Assembly: GCA_965644295.1 (NCBI GenBank)
Contig: CBFFRP010000281.1
Location: 62,001-126,000, forward strand
Origin: Paraphysomonas bandaiensis
Lineage: Eukaryota; Chrysophyceae
Length of the DNA stretch: 64,000 nucleotides
Reading direction: 5' to 3'
Within the stretch, counting starts at the first letter, position 1; each line of letters starts with the position of its first letter. The translations under genes and the position numbers were made by a program. Below the pieces are notes generated by a model. That model worked only from the letters and a program-made list of their open reading frames with translations, was not told the origin of the DNA and ran no database searches. This document shows, piece by piece, positions 34,333 through 45,717 of this stretch.

Positions 34333-35335
34333 TATGTTTCTTTATTTCATGTATTCTTGGCTATGCTCAATAGATAATTTAGCAGATATGTTTGATGTGT
34401 GAGGCTTTGTATTAGTTAGTAATGTTGGTACGTATTCGTGTTATGTTTGAGCTCTTCACTACAATAAAAAACAATCTGTAAATATTAACAACAATATTTC
34501 CTGACTGTATAAAATGGCCACACTAGCATCGAGAATGGACAGTCTACAAACCTCCTAGCTGAAGTGTCGGCTCAATTCATATCGATATCTCTCTCCCACT
34601 TTCTCCCTCCCTTATTTTTGTAATGGTTCGATGTCTCACCTTATAATATATACCTCAATGCTATGATCCCATTATACAGTAAAGTTCTGTAATTTGCAGT
34701 ACATGTAAGTATGTAAGTAGTAAGTACAGTTTATAGTTTATGACTGATTACTTGGGTTCTAAGTTTTTACTAAAATATACTAGTTTTAATTTGAATCATG
34801 ACCGATAAAACTAATAGTGCAGCGTGCACCCTATCATAAATTGTAAATTGACCCTTGAAGCAAGTATGCTAAACTGTGAGTGTGAACATCACACTACAAA
34901 AATTGGAATAGTGATTGGCTTTTACAATATACCAAGTCTATATACTATATAAACCAAGGTCCTGAAACCTGAAACCTTCATAGCTTATCAAAAAATGAAA
35001 AAATAAAACGATTATACTTCAAGCTTCTCGTATAAGGTCATATTATTACAACGTGATACAAGAGTAACGAATAACAAGAATATGTAAATGCAGTACTTGT
35101 ACCCATGTCATTTCAAACAGCTCCTCATATTAACGAAGAGAACAACCATCTCGTTTCGCGTCTTCGCGATTGGTTTCGGATAATCACTTCTACCATCAAA
35201 CGTATTATCTCGAGACTAACTACAAATAAATGCGCATGTAATTTTCAAGAAGCTAATTTCTACAGGGCCACAATAAAGATTATACAACTGCGGCACAACT
35301 GTTAAAACTTTCTTCGCTGATATACAAGTCTCACT
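34333..35335. other. intergenic region
   Basis: About 1 kb of AT-rich sequence between the antiporter 3' end and the 3' end of the next minus-strand gene. Apart from a polyadenylation signal at 34463 I see no supportable feature. Confidence 0.5.
34463..34468 (+). terminator. probable polyadenylation signal of the antiporter gene
   Basis: An AATAAA hexamer 131 bp after the antiporter stop codon. Confidence 0.45.
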
Positions 35336-36644
35336 CTAATGAGTGGTAACAATATCGATGCACAGAGAAGATTCCTGTGTGGGAGCAGATGATGGAACAC
35401 CCGGAGTAAGCTTAATGTTACACTGCAATAATCGCTCGCTATCCGCAGACTCTCCCACTATAAGCACATGAACAGTTTCCTTGGTAGTATGCACTGTTTG
35501 TTCCGTTGTACATTGGTCTTCTTTGGTAATAAATATTGAGTTTGTGGTAGTGCGGTCATAGACAGAAAGAGTTGTTGAATCCACAAAACTATGCACTGAC
35601 CCCAGCATACCGAATACTCCAGGTGCGTAGTCGTATTCAAATACATAGTCCAATGCTATTGGATAACTCGTTACGTTGAAAAAAGTACGGGTCTCAAATG
35701 TCAATCCATCGTGACAAACAGCAAAGCTTTCTGTTGGGAACACAACATACGCCACGGTTTCTGGAGTAGTGATTTCAAAATATGATGCATCATGCGAATC
35801 ATGAGGAACAAGTACAAACCAAACACTACGAAGTTTCACCTGCAGTATTCTTAGGGATATATAAAATTAAAGAAAACATTTACCTGCCACGCTCGCACTG
35901 AGAGGAATAGGTCTCGTCCGTTGTCGACGGTATTTACACTGGTCTGTAGCTGTTGGATACACCCGGCCAATTCATGCACAGTGCAATAATCTTCTTCTGT
36001 GACACAACCAGTGGGATATGTCAGCTGAATGGCATTGCCGTTAGAGTTGGTAGCTATCGGCTCCGCTGAAGCCCGCGTAATTTCGCCAGAGCCAATAATA
36101 AAGTTCGTGTTGAAATTTTCATCCGTATGGTTCATAAGTAGATTATACGCACCCTCAGGTCCTAGCATCCACGCAACATCCAGGTATACTGGAGTAGGTG
36201 GGGTTGTCGGGACAAACCATTCCTTTGAGCAGTAGCTATCATTCGGAAATACAAGCTTGAATTCAAATGTAAAGGTACCATCCTCATTGTGAACAGGGCG
36301 ACCGTTCATTTTAGGAACAATTGGGGGGATAAACAACACCCCATGTTCATCAGGATACCTACAGTATAATTATTTGATAGACTTAAACATCAACACACGC
36401 ACCAATCAGCTTTGACAATTTCAGCAACATCTGGAATACTGATAAATGCCACAGCATTATCACTCTGAAGAACTGATTCAGTGGTAATAGATGTCCATTC
36501 AGATGTACTCAGTGCTTCAACTCTTCTAAATCCAACTTCCAGCCAGTTATAATCAATGTATTCCTTTCTAATGAGATCGAACGGAGCAGATACGACAAGA
36601 GTCGCCTGAATGAATAATAATAATACGCTTAGATGTAATATCAT
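35336..36644 (-). CDS. secreted protein of unknown function
   Basis: Three exons: 36644-36403, 36358-35884 and 35839-35336. The two 44-bp introns join in phase to give 406 residues. The signal peptide is clear (ILHLSVLLLFIQATLVVSAP). The mature protein has a scatter of cysteines (DWC, SYCSKEWF, CVTEEDYC, AGC, FAVC, QCTTE, LQC and a C-terminal LCID) and several N-x-S/T sites, suggesting an extracellular disulfide-bonded beta-rich protein. No transmembrane anchor or catalytic motif is seen, and I do not recognise the family. Confidence 0.75.
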
Positions 36645-37246
36645 AGCGATAATTTATAGATATTAATATGGATATGACACTGCAGATGACTGTTAAATTA
36701 TCTCATGTGTATATATATATATGAGATGGGATGGTACTGCTGTGTACTGTACTGCGTGTACTGCTGCGTGTACTGGTTATGTGGAGTGTGAGGGATTTGG
36801 TAGCATCTTCCCATCACACATGTCGCCAGTGTATATACAGGGATACAGGAAGGGATGTGTGTATGAGATGAGGGGTAGAATACAGGCTTCGAACATCGTA
36901 TTTGAATACGTTATAGACCTTCACATTCGATCATACTGACGTCACTTATCTAGTTTGACTACCCGTGGAAATAATAAACGGTCCGTAGGGAGGTTATGAA
37001 ATGATACGTCCCGTAGAATGCGGAACTTTTCTTCTTGTGAACATCTCGGCGGAAATGCCAAAAATGCATAAAAAAATAAACGGCGCGGCAAAATATAAAG
37101 GCAAAAGCAAGAATGTTCAAGATATTTCTCTTTCTTTCTCATTATGAATATTTCACTATCTACTGGATACTTCATATGAAAATATCTTGCTATTTCATTG
37201 TTGCTACTTCCTTCAGATTTATCAAAATAAACTCAGGAATAACAAT
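36645..37246. other. spacer between divergent secreted-protein and lipase genes
   Basis: About 600 bp with a short TA repeat near 36712 and an AT-rich tract before the lipase start. No gene is evident. Confidence 0.45.
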
Positions 37247-37864
37247 ATGAAAGATAGATATGGTAATCGCTTATTTTATGCGATGTTAAGTAATTATGCA
37301 TATACCGGATCACGTTTTGACTTACCTGATGATATAACACATCTTGAGAGTCGTACGATAGATCATATTAAGTTCGATTATTATGTGGATACGGATAACT
37401 GTTATTATTTAACTATTCGCGGAACTGATAATCTTGAAAATGTATTGTTAGATTACATGTTAATAAACGATTCAACATCTTTTATATCATCATTAAGATT
37501 GAATTTCGTGGTATTAAAGGCATTAAATATATTCGAGTCTAAGTATGGTGTATGTTCGGCTGCGACAGGTCACTCTTTAGGCGGCCTGGCATTAGAATAC
37601 CTACCAGAGCGCATTAAATGTGTTGCATTTAATGCTTTTAGAAATGGAAATCGAAAGAATATTTCATCAGTTAGAATGTGTGGTGACGTGGCTGGTTTCC
37701 ATACAGATCACTGGGTTTATAATCCTACTGAATCGAATGACCCTGTTACAGCACATGGAATTAATAATATGGTCAGAGCCCTCAACCATCGTGAATTTTT
37801 CTCACCTCTTCAAGGCCCAGTTGAATCTATAAAGTCGAATATTTCATCATTATTTAAGTTTTGA
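37247..37864 (+). CDS. small lipase-like alpha/beta hydrolase
   Basis: A single exon of 205 codons from the ATG at 37247. The nucleophile elbow GHSLGG falls near residue 109. A preceding TIRGTDNLENVLLDY segment matches the class 3 lipase pattern of an RGT motif followed by a D. A later SNDPVTAHGI could supply the acid and histidine of the triad. It has no signal peptide and is shorter than fungal class 3 lipases (about 270-300 residues), resembling the compact forms seen in some protists and large DNA viruses. The gene is intronless and more AT-rich than its neighbours, so acquisition by transfer is possible but unproven. It probably hydrolyses acyl esters. Confidence 0.75.
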   Translation: MKDRYGNRLFYAMLSNYAYTGSRFDLPDDITHLESRTIDHIKFDYYVDTDNCYYLTIRGTDNLENVLLDYMLINDSTSFISSLRLNFVVLKALNIFESKYGVCSAATGHSLGGLALEYLPERIKCVAFNAFRNGNRKNISSVRMCGDVAGFHTDHWVYNPTESNDPVTAHGINNMVRALNHREFFSPLQGPVESIKSNISSLFKF

Positions 37865-38860
37865 ATATAAAAACACACGTTGCTCAACAAATTTCATGTT
37901 CTATTTTACCCAGGGCTTTATCCTGCGACGTAGTATTTATTTATTGGTCTTTATTTGAATCATGCATATAACTTCAAATGCTTTCGTGTAGCTCGTCACT
38001 GCCTACTTAGTAAGCAAAACTTCGCTGTCACTACGAATAGCAAAGGTATCGCTAACTGCTGTTTGTATTGTATTGTCCAATGTACAGATGTGGCGATCTA
38101 TCAGGATATTGTGCTCATTCTCACTCTTATGATCACTTTGTTCAAGAATACGACACATCAACAGATCTCCAGATGCTTGCATTCATACTATGGACCCAAG
38201 GCACCAATCTTTTAAGGAATAGAACCATCTTGTGCCTATACTGCAACCATGTGACGTACTATATATAAGATACTGATATGTGACTAGGTTCCTTACCTAC
38301 CATATCCTCTCTGAATGCAAGGCAAGAATCTAGATGAGTACAGTAACACTGTCACTTTATTATTGAGATAGAGAGATATAGTGTTCTTTGATTAATGATT
38401 TTCCTCTTATTGATTAAGAAATCGTATATACATGTATACATATACATATCGAATCAAACTGTAGAGTATATTAATAGGAATAGACCTAGACAAAATAATG
38501 GTAGCAACTTAGAGGTGTCTTTATTGCTGACTTGAAGGTAAATGCATACAGTCCCTGTGCAACTGTGCAGTGTACAACCTCCATTGATAGTGTACATCTT
38601 CCTCTATAAATAGGTGCGCCATAACCTTAAAATTTTAGTAAATAAACGCTTGTTACCTACGAAGCGCTTGGGTGAAAAACATTCAGTAAATAGCAGTACA
38701 GCGAAGACTGAAAGGGGCTATGATTAGTAATACTTCCCAATATTTTGAAGGAATCAAACTAAGAGACCCTTGTTTTCTTGCATGCTCGGTATACGTAAAA
38801 TATTAAAAGGTGCTCAGAATTTGGTTTTTAACTACCAACATTTAGATCAGTGTAACACAG
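37865..38860. other. intergenic region with one weak Cys/His-rich frame
   Basis: No firm gene. A 66-codon plus-strand frame at about 38068-38268 lacks an initial ATG. It contains a Cys/His cluster (CPMYRCGDLSGYCAHSHS) and a later CLYCNHV. This could be a zinc-binding remnant of a mobile element, but it may also be chance. Confidence 0.3.
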
Positions 38861-38910
38861 ATTACATTGACTATTACTGTATAACGATTAAAAGTCAATA
38901 TCTATGTAGT

Positions 38911-39090
38911 AAATGTCTGTTTATTTAGCAATGGGCGTTAAAGAGTCAGAACCAGATTAGTAGCTAGATGATCAAACTAGTCAAGCATCTACCATTTACT
39001 AACTAGAGTTCAATATCTGATTATCATACCATTTAACGCTACGAGAACTGCTTGTGCATCGCCGCAAGCACCAAGCTGCGACTATTCTCG
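38911..39090 (+). repeat. dispersed hAT-associated repeat with hairpin, copy B
   Basis: Aligned with 52296-52479 over its whole length, from GTCTG(T/A)TTATTTAGCAAT to the hairpin. The hairpin spans 39042-39090 with outer stem CGAGAA/TTCTCG and inner stem GCTTG/CAAGC. Confidence 0.75.
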
Positions 39091-40455
39091 CTATATTCAT
39101 AATTGTGTATGTAGGGGCTAAAATAGTGTGTGTATCACTAATCTAGAAATGTCCGACAACATAACACCACAATCAATTTCAACTTTGTTTTACCCAACCC
39201 AATGACTTTGATGCAGAAATTGTCAAAAATCGTATCCGCGACAATGAAAAGCATGACGGTCCAACTTGGGTCAGCATGCAAAGCAGCATGAAGGCTGGGA
39301 TGCCAAGGTCATGGAAGCTTTACGTGGAGCTGGTCCCATGGATTCTTATGTTGAAAGAAAAGTTTCTTCTTCCTCTCTTATTAATGCGTTCAGATGATTG
39401 GAGCAGATAATTATGGACAAAAGAATTCCCTAGTACTAGCCACCGCCTTGGTGCGGATGCGTACATGATTATGAATCAGACCTTCAAAAATGCTGTTGTG
39501 AAAGTCCACAGTGGATTGGAGGACGGACACTCTCACTCAACTTGAGTGACACAGCTCAAATGTTTTCTGTGGATAAAACTGATGAAGACGAGGAAAAAGA
39601 AGATGATGGTGTCGACCTCACTGACGAGAAGACACCGCGCGCAATAAAGCGACTACACACTCTACCAACAAACAAACAAACCAAGTACCGCTGCTGGAAG
39701 CATATTTACTCCACTACTAATAGTGTAGAAAGGCTTTTCAGTAGAGCAAAAATCAAGAGAGAGCAGCGGTTGCTAGAGATTTCGAATGAATGCAGAAGAA
39801 GCTGATTCACTGGATAGTGCCGTCGAAGTGGCAAATGTAAGAAACGATGCTGCTGCTTTTGAAAGCCATAGAGCCAACAAGAATTTACGACGACAGCTCT
39901 TGACACCAAGTACCGATCGAAAAAGCACATATTCAGTACAACAAATGCTGTGGAGCGTTTGTTCAGCAAAGCCAAGGTTTTCATGACACACTTGCGACAA
40001 GGAATAGCCCCACGACACCTTGAACTGCTGCTGTTTCTTTGCTTCAACAAACACTTGTGGACCGCAAAGACTGCGAAGGTAATCGATCATGGACCGTCTG
40101 ATCAGGACGAGAATAAGGACGACGGTGACTAGTTGCTGCATTGTTATTGGGTATTCGTCATTATATATTGTAACCTGCCGATCAACCTCATTTCTTCTTC
40201 TTAGCGCCCAATATATTGCAATATATTTAATAATTATTATTGGTCTTTAAAATTTTATTATTTATTTTCGCTGGCAATATATTGCAAATGGCAAATCCAT
40301 GGCACCTCATCGATTGGAGAGCTTTATGTTCTTGGGTTTTAATAGACTTCTGTGGAATGCTAGTTCAGTGAAGATGCTATTTGTAATGAGTAGCTAATTT
40401 AATGTAATGGGTAGACAATAATAGGCAATTAAATTGCAATAAGTGCAATTATAAT

Positions 40456-40881
40456 CAGAGATAGGGAAAAATATATTGCAATACTATTGTTAGATAGCGT
40501 TCCATTAATAGTATTGATGGAATTTTTAAACCGGTCCTACAATACTATTGCAATATATAGCCATATATTAGTATGACTAATCAGCAGGTAAACACCTCCG
40601 TAGTTTTTAGCACTTGTCATTATAAGGTCTAAGGTCACTTGATAATCAGACCTACTACTGTTAAGTATTAAATGATTAAATGTTTCCTCATACTCATCCT
40701 CTGAGCCATCATCGGTGACATCATCATCACCATATTCATCCAATATTAATTGAAATATGCTTGCATCTGGTCACAACTGTCGGTTAGCTTTCAGAAACAA
40801 CAGCATACTAAGTGTAGTAGGATGCATATTGCAACATATTGTACAATGTATTGCAATACAACATATTGTTCCCTATCCCTG
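40456..40881. mobile_element. 426-bp non-autonomous hAT-type MITE with 8-bp target duplication
   Basis: The left end CAGAGATAGGGAA and right end TTCCCTATCCCTG are inverted repeats, and the match extends through AATATRTTG to about 23 bp. The element is flanked on both sides by ATTATAAT (40448-40455 and 40882-40889), a perfect 8-bp duplication typical of hAT transposition. It carries no transposase. It lies inside the right subterminal region of the degenerate hAT element, so it inserted later. Isolated ends of the same family occur at 43241 and 52146. Confidence 0.88.
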
Positions 40882-41223
40882 ATTATAATTGCGCGAGCTA
40901 TTACTAATAATTGCAATTTAATTGGTCAAAAAGATTAGCAATTTAATAGCAAGTAATTGTTACACAGCCCTGATATCAGATCAGTGATTTCTACATCATA
41001 TTCATATAAAACCATGCAAATTATTTGAAATACACAAAGCTTTAAGCCGCGGTAGTCCATATTTATTTTACACGGGCAGGGCTACCAACATTACACATTA
41101 ACAACTATCCATACACGATATGTAATATCTCTATTCGTTGAACTAACTACGCATAATTGTTGTAGCTCTAAACTACCTTGAACTATGACAAACACTTTGC
41201 AGCAATTACACAGTTGAAACTAC

Positions 41224-42212
41224 CTATTGATTCGACTCACGGCTTTTACGCATTGCGGCTATGCGAATTTCGTGTTCCTGATTGTAAACACAAACGGCGA
41301 GTATAAGACTGAAACACAGAATCTACATTCAACTATATGCAACACATACCTTCCTGTCTTCCGGGCTCATAGGCTGTACCTCTGAGTATGCATTAGCACC
41401 ATAATAGTCGTGCTTTAAAATAAAACTAGGACCAAAATTAACTCTGACCTCGGCCTACGTAATTTAATGAATTAAAGCGACTCTAAACTAGAAGCTGTGA
41501 TGCAGTGAAGCACCCTATTACCTTGTTATAAAGTGATACCGCAGGAAAATAAACCCCACTAGGTAAATCTACCTTGCCACTATATGCATCTCCTTGATCG
41601 ACTCCATTCAGGAAAAAACGCATCTGATTGTACTCTGGGTGGGAATCATCTAGACTTAAGTAGCACCCAATAATGTCCCCTGGACCAAATGCAGTGGAGT
41701 AGCTATCATCACGAAGGCGGTTGTGTACCTTGGACCCTTCGAGATATATTAGCTGAGTTATTTAACAGAAGAATAGATATATTTACCTTTAGCACTGCAA
41801 AATCCGTAACTGTGGCCGTCATAACCCAAAGGTGCCTGAAGTTCTCCAAATCGAGTCGACCAACCAACTCGAACGAATGCATTCTCTCCTATAGGTGGCA
41901 TAATAACACACTCCCAGTAGTAGGGTCCGTTGTGTACGCCATGTGTTGCACGTGCCATTCTATACCCACCCTACAGATACAGGTTACAACAGATGATATG
42001 TTGATTAGATCATACACTACCGGGACACCACGAACTGATAATTGATCATAGGAAAGTAATAACTCAGACGCTCTATCTAGTCGAGACATAGCCACACTAG
42101 GGGGGATAAAGGACGACAGGTCCTTGGCTGAGAACTGGTCTAGACCATCCGTGTCGGAGGATGTAGATGCATCATGATTCATATCTTCTTCGTGCTTCGC
42201 TGATCTTTTCAT
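41224..42212 (-). CDS. ASH2/Bre2-like SPRY-domain subunit of a SET1/COMPASS methyltransferase complex
   Basis: Five exons: 42212-42021, 41970-41787, 41736-41522, 41454-41350 and 41277-41224. The introns are 50, 50, 67 and 72 bp, and the product is 249 residues. The SPRY core matches ASH2L: AMSRLDRASELLL, then GGYRMARATHGV, then FVRVGWSTRFGELQAPLGYD, FGPGDIIGCYLSLDD, MRFFLNGVDQGDAY, GVYFPAVSLYNK and EVRVNFGPSF. It ends in a basic helical tail. ASH2 proteins hold the histone H3 lysine-4 methyltransferase in its active form in the nucleus. The PHD/winged-helix N-terminus of animal ASH2L is absent, as in short Bre2-type forms. A donor 3 bp downstream would add one Val at the first junction. Confidence 0.9.
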
Positions 42213-42383
42213 GGTTGTATGGATGTTAATAGTACTGTATGAGTTACTCAGTGACCTAACAACCCACGAAATGTACTGTACTTGTGTATCTCTGTACCTT
42301 TATACCACTGTACCTAACTACGGGGTATCGTAGTACGATTGTAGTGTATGTAGTGTGTATACAGCTGGACAGCAGCAGGGGCA

Positions 42384-42760
42384 TATGGACCTGTACGCAG
42401 ACATCCTCCCACAGGAGTATGCCAAGCACTATGATCAACTACCTGCAGCAGCCCATGCCCACCGTGACACGGAGACAGCCAAAGGAGGTGGGTGGCCGTT
42501 GCCACGAAGAAGGGATACTGGAAGTAAGCTGACTGACTGACTGACCAGTCTGTTTGATCGACCGTGCGGTGTGTTGGATGCTTCTCTGCGGGCTGGTGCT
42601 GCACTTTTCAATATCTTCAAAGAAGTCCGGAGATGAAGGAGAATTTGGTGTAGGCTTTGGACAAATCCCACTGATGATATTTCTGATACACTTGTGATAT
42701 AATTCTTCCTTGCCTGGCTTGGGCAGCAGTAAGTCACGATATATGCCATTAAGAATCACG
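42384..42760. other. ambiguous coding-like segment with frames on both strands
   Basis: On the plus strand an ATG at 42384 opens MDLYADILPQEYAKHYDQLP and stops at 42540 just after a possible GTAAG donor; the opening resembles the N-terminus of SPF45-type splicing factors, but no further exon follows. On the minus strand, 42760 down to about 42510 encodes LLLPKPGKEELYHKCIRNII and a Ser/Pro-rich stretch with PDFFEDIEKCSTSP, preceded by a pyrimidine-rich acceptor. Only one is likely to be real. The minus frame looks slightly more protein-like. Confidence 0.25.
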
Positions 42761-42809
42761 ACTACAAATAAAACTACATTAATATAGTTAAATTCTATTA
42801 TCCATTTGA

Positions 42810-42902
42810 GGTGGTATACCCTAAAGGGTATATTTGTTTTTACAAGCTCCCACAATGATTGTATAAGTAAGCCGGTATACCCTTTTTTAGGGGTATACCA
42901 CC
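42810..42902. repeat. 93-bp palindromic MITE
   Basis: GGTGGTATACCC at 42810-42821 is matched by GGGTATACCACC at 42891-42902. A second internal inverted pair, GGGTATA/TATACCC, lies just inside each end. The DNA folds into a near-complete hairpin. No coding capacity and no clear target duplication. Confidence 0.7.
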
Positions 42903-43240
42903 ACACGTGGTCTTATTACTCTTCAACTACTAGTACGTAGGTAATAAAAGTAATATTATATTAACTGGATCTCAGCTTATTATCTCTTGACAACTCTGTT
43001 ACTATTGAAATATAGAAATATAGTAGTAGTTACTTGCTCTAGTACTACTATACTACTACATACTATACCATTATATACTAGAATATATTAGTATTTAGTA
43101 TACACTAGTGTACAATGAGATACTATATATTAGTTAGCTACTATATTGATTAGCTATCTAGTAGTCAAGCTAGCTATGAAATGAAACGGAACTGGATTCT
43201 AATTCAGTGTGCTAGTTTGTCTACAGAATGGCAAAAGCAG

Positions 43241-43447
43241 CAGGGATAGGAACAAACAATACATTATTCATTATTGCAATAATATATTGTGGGCAATAAT
43301 GTGTTATATCAATAATATTGCAATGCTTTTATTAAATGTCAGTCAACAATACCATTGCAAGTGCTTTGCGTAGTAGCCATTGGTATTATTTTAAAGTGTT
43401 CTTGGTAGAAATTGTAATTAGTAATACTTAAGGGATGTATTTTTCGG
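43241..43447. mobile_element. left end of a second copy of the CAGGGATAGG hAT-MITE family
   Basis: CAGGGATAGGAACAAACAAT at 43241 matches the terminal repeat of the 40456-40881 element, and the downstream sequence has the same ATTGCAATA-rich texture. No matching right end follows, so this copy is truncated, perhaps at the CCTAGTCA repeat. Confidence 0.5.
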
Positions 43448-43703
43448 CCTAGTCAATTTGGAGGAATTTCCTAGTCACACCAAAATTGGTGTAATAACCT
43501 AGTCAAAAGGTTGAAAAACCTAGTCATTAAATAACTAGATTTTTAATTTTGTCCTGCCTACTGCCTACTGATTTAAGTATTGGGATATATTATTCAACCT
43601 AGTCAATTTGGTGGACTTTCCTAGTCACTCCAAAATTGGTGTAATAACCTAGTCAAAGCAATAAATGACTCAACCTAGCCAATTATAGTATTAAACCTAG
43701 TCA
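43448..43703. repeat. CCTAGTCA repeat cluster
   Basis: Eight exact CCTAGTCA octamers and one variant lie in 256 bp. A block of about 58 bp that begins CCTAGTCAATTTGG and contains CCAAAATTGG occurs at 43448 and again exactly 150 bp later at 43598. CCAAAATTGG is itself palindromic. Nothing coding. Confidence 0.85.
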
Positions 43704-44279
43704 TGAATTGTACTCGCATATAGCTACGAATTACAGAAGCATGAGGTCATAGAAGGTGAATTAAAATCAATACAACATAGATCAGGCGAACACAAAGCTA
43801 AAGAGCAGTAATATAGTAAGATATAACAGCATGAGCAGGACTCCATCGCTCTCTCCAATGCTCAAGTAGGATTTTGTACACCATTCTTTCTCAACACAAT
43901 CTCCATAGATGTCCTTCAGTCGCCTTCAGAAACATTGATGAAACCTTGTACTCTGGGGGGGTCTATCAGCATCACTTAATTTAATAATATAACTATGAAT
44001 TATCATGCACAAGTGTGACAACAACACGCTACAACCTCTCACACACCAAACTACATACTGAAAACGACTGGTTTGGAAACCAAATCGCATCTTGAAAAGA
44101 TTTGCAGTTTGCTGGATGCTTCACAGCTGAAACATTCTGACTGTACAAGATACTTGCTCCATACCATACGAAGTATTAGTGGTTTAGAGGAGAGCATATA
44201 AACAACCATTCTAAGATTAAGTAATCTGATGTATTATAATAGCAATAATATACATATATCTATACATATATCCTTACCT
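43704..44279. other. intergenic region beside the inverted duplication
   Basis: AT-rich sequence without a supportable gene. Confidence 0.45.
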
Positions 44280-45159
44280 ATGGATTCTATGAGTCAGTGC
44301 TCAGAGGACGAAGTGTTGGTTAACGAGGTTGTGGACAGAACTCCGGATACATCTTCGGATCTTCCAAGTTCTTTGGAAAAGCGGCCGTATTTATTATCTT
44401 CAGACGAAGATACTGGGGATAAAATGATGACGACAGTGATTTCGATGAGATGTCAAATATCCCGTTTTTTACGCCGCCAAAGAAAAAAAGGGGTTTTGAG
44501 TGGAGAAAAATACAACAATCTCAGAAAAACACCCTCGAGCAAATTGTGAAGGGTCATTCCTGGTGCAGTCCTCTGAGGAATGGGGTGGTGAAGAAGTGTA
44601 TTATGCACCAAGACTGTGAGCACTTTCGGTACTCCGAGTGGCTTTTGTAAAAGTTGGAAATGTATGTCGGCATGAAACCTTCGCGGATTTTCTCATCGAC
44701 CTCGTCAATGATTTGAGGAGATATTCCCCTCGACTTGGGGACGTTTACATTGACGAGTGTACTATGTACACCTCGCTCGTACACTTCTCCTGTCTTGAGC
44801 ACTTTCACAAAGTGCTCACAGTCTTGGTGCATAACACACTTCTTCACCACCCCATTCCTCAGAGGACTGCACCAGGAATGACCCTTCACAATTTGCTCGA
44901 GGGTGTTTTTCTGAGATTGTTGTATTTTTCTCCACTCAAAACCCCTTTTTTTCTTTGGCGGCGTAAAAAACGGGATATTTGACATCTCATCGAAATCACT
45001 GTCGTCATCATTTTATCCCCAGTATCTTCGTCTGAAGATAATAAATACGGCCGCTTTTCCAAAGCAAGAACTTGGAAGATCCGAAGATGTATCCGGAGTT
45101 CTGTCCACAACCTCGTTAACCAACACTTCGTCCTCTGAGCACTGACTCATAGAATCCAT
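44280..45159. mobile_element. inverted duplication of a transposase-like gene fragment (hairpin locus)
   Basis: The arms at 44280-44626 and 44819-45159 are reverse complements, nearly identical with a few single-base changes and small indels; the spacer is 192 bp. Each arm reads from its outer end as MDSMSQCSEDEVLVNEVVD through an acidic stretch to IPFFTPPKKKRGFEW, with the same frameshift in an A-run in both arms. On the minus strand the frame continues through the spacer (CEHFVKVLKTGEVYERGVH, then SRGISPQIIDEVDEKIREG), so the right-hand copy is the longer one. The C/H/C spacing and basic SRGIS...I helix resemble the N-terminal DNA-binding part of MULE-like transposases. Not a functional gene; a transcript would fold into long dsRNA. 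Confidence 0.75.
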
Positions 45160-45717
45160 GTACTATCATGCACAACGGAATAGTTAGAAGTGTAACTGAT
45201 AATGACGACGTTATGATGACGATCACGTATCTTCGACAGATACTCTCTCTAATTCAGTTCATGGTATATTTCATTGAACATTATAACTCACAGATACAAT
45301 CATGTATTAAGCTGAATCCTAATACATATGCCCGAGGACATTATGTCAAATTCTTATTCTTCTTTACAATATGTTCCGTCATTTATACTATGCTACTATA
45401 GATTAGGTGATATTCATCACCCCACATGACTTGTGGATCTAACATTTGAGTTGGGTATTTAACAGTTTATTTCTTAGAACACTAGACGTATGTTAATGAA
45501 TAATTACAATAATTTTTAGATGCAATAAACCACTTTGCCTGTCATTTACTATCAGAGTCAAGTCACAAGTGTGAAGTGTAGCATCCAACAGATGTTGCCA
45601 CGTACTTGTTTATACTTTCGCATAACTTCAATTCTTTATCACAGATCACAACGCATAGTACAATATGAATTACAACAATGGAAACGTATATTACAACAAT
45701 GGAAACCACCGCTAACA
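45160..45717. other. intergenic region
   Basis: AT-rich, between the hairpin locus and the 3' end of the transglutaminase-like gene. No supportable feature. Confidence 0.45.

Larger units (their letters stand above)
38900..40972 (+). mobile_element. degenerate hAT-like transposon with nested insertions
   Basis: The left part (38911-39090) is the dispersed repeat also found about 90 bp inside the 52-kb element. Downstream are broken transposase pieces: 39150-39540 (AEIVKNRIRDNEKHDG, then HSGLEDGHSHS) and 39542-39757 ending STTNSVERLFSRAK, the start of the hAT C-terminal dimerisation motif. The continuation (KSMAPHRLE...FNRLLWNA) appears only at about 40283-40360. Roughly 525 bp carrying a second, diverged hAT tail (VERLFSKAKVFMTHLRQ at 39947-39997) sits in between. 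The right end TTGTTACACAGCCCTG (ending 40972) matches the hAT terminal repeat at 53820. I could not find the matching left terminus. Confidence 0.7.

Noticed and set aside
42256-42604. Several short frames near the ASH2-like gene start
   Set aside because: Mutually overlapping frames on both strands without conserved sequence; only the weak pair described at 42384-42760 was kept as ambiguous.
44554-44982. Two functional genes on opposite strands at the hairpin locus
   Set aside because: The frames are the same fragment seen twice because of the inverted duplication, with a shared frameshift.
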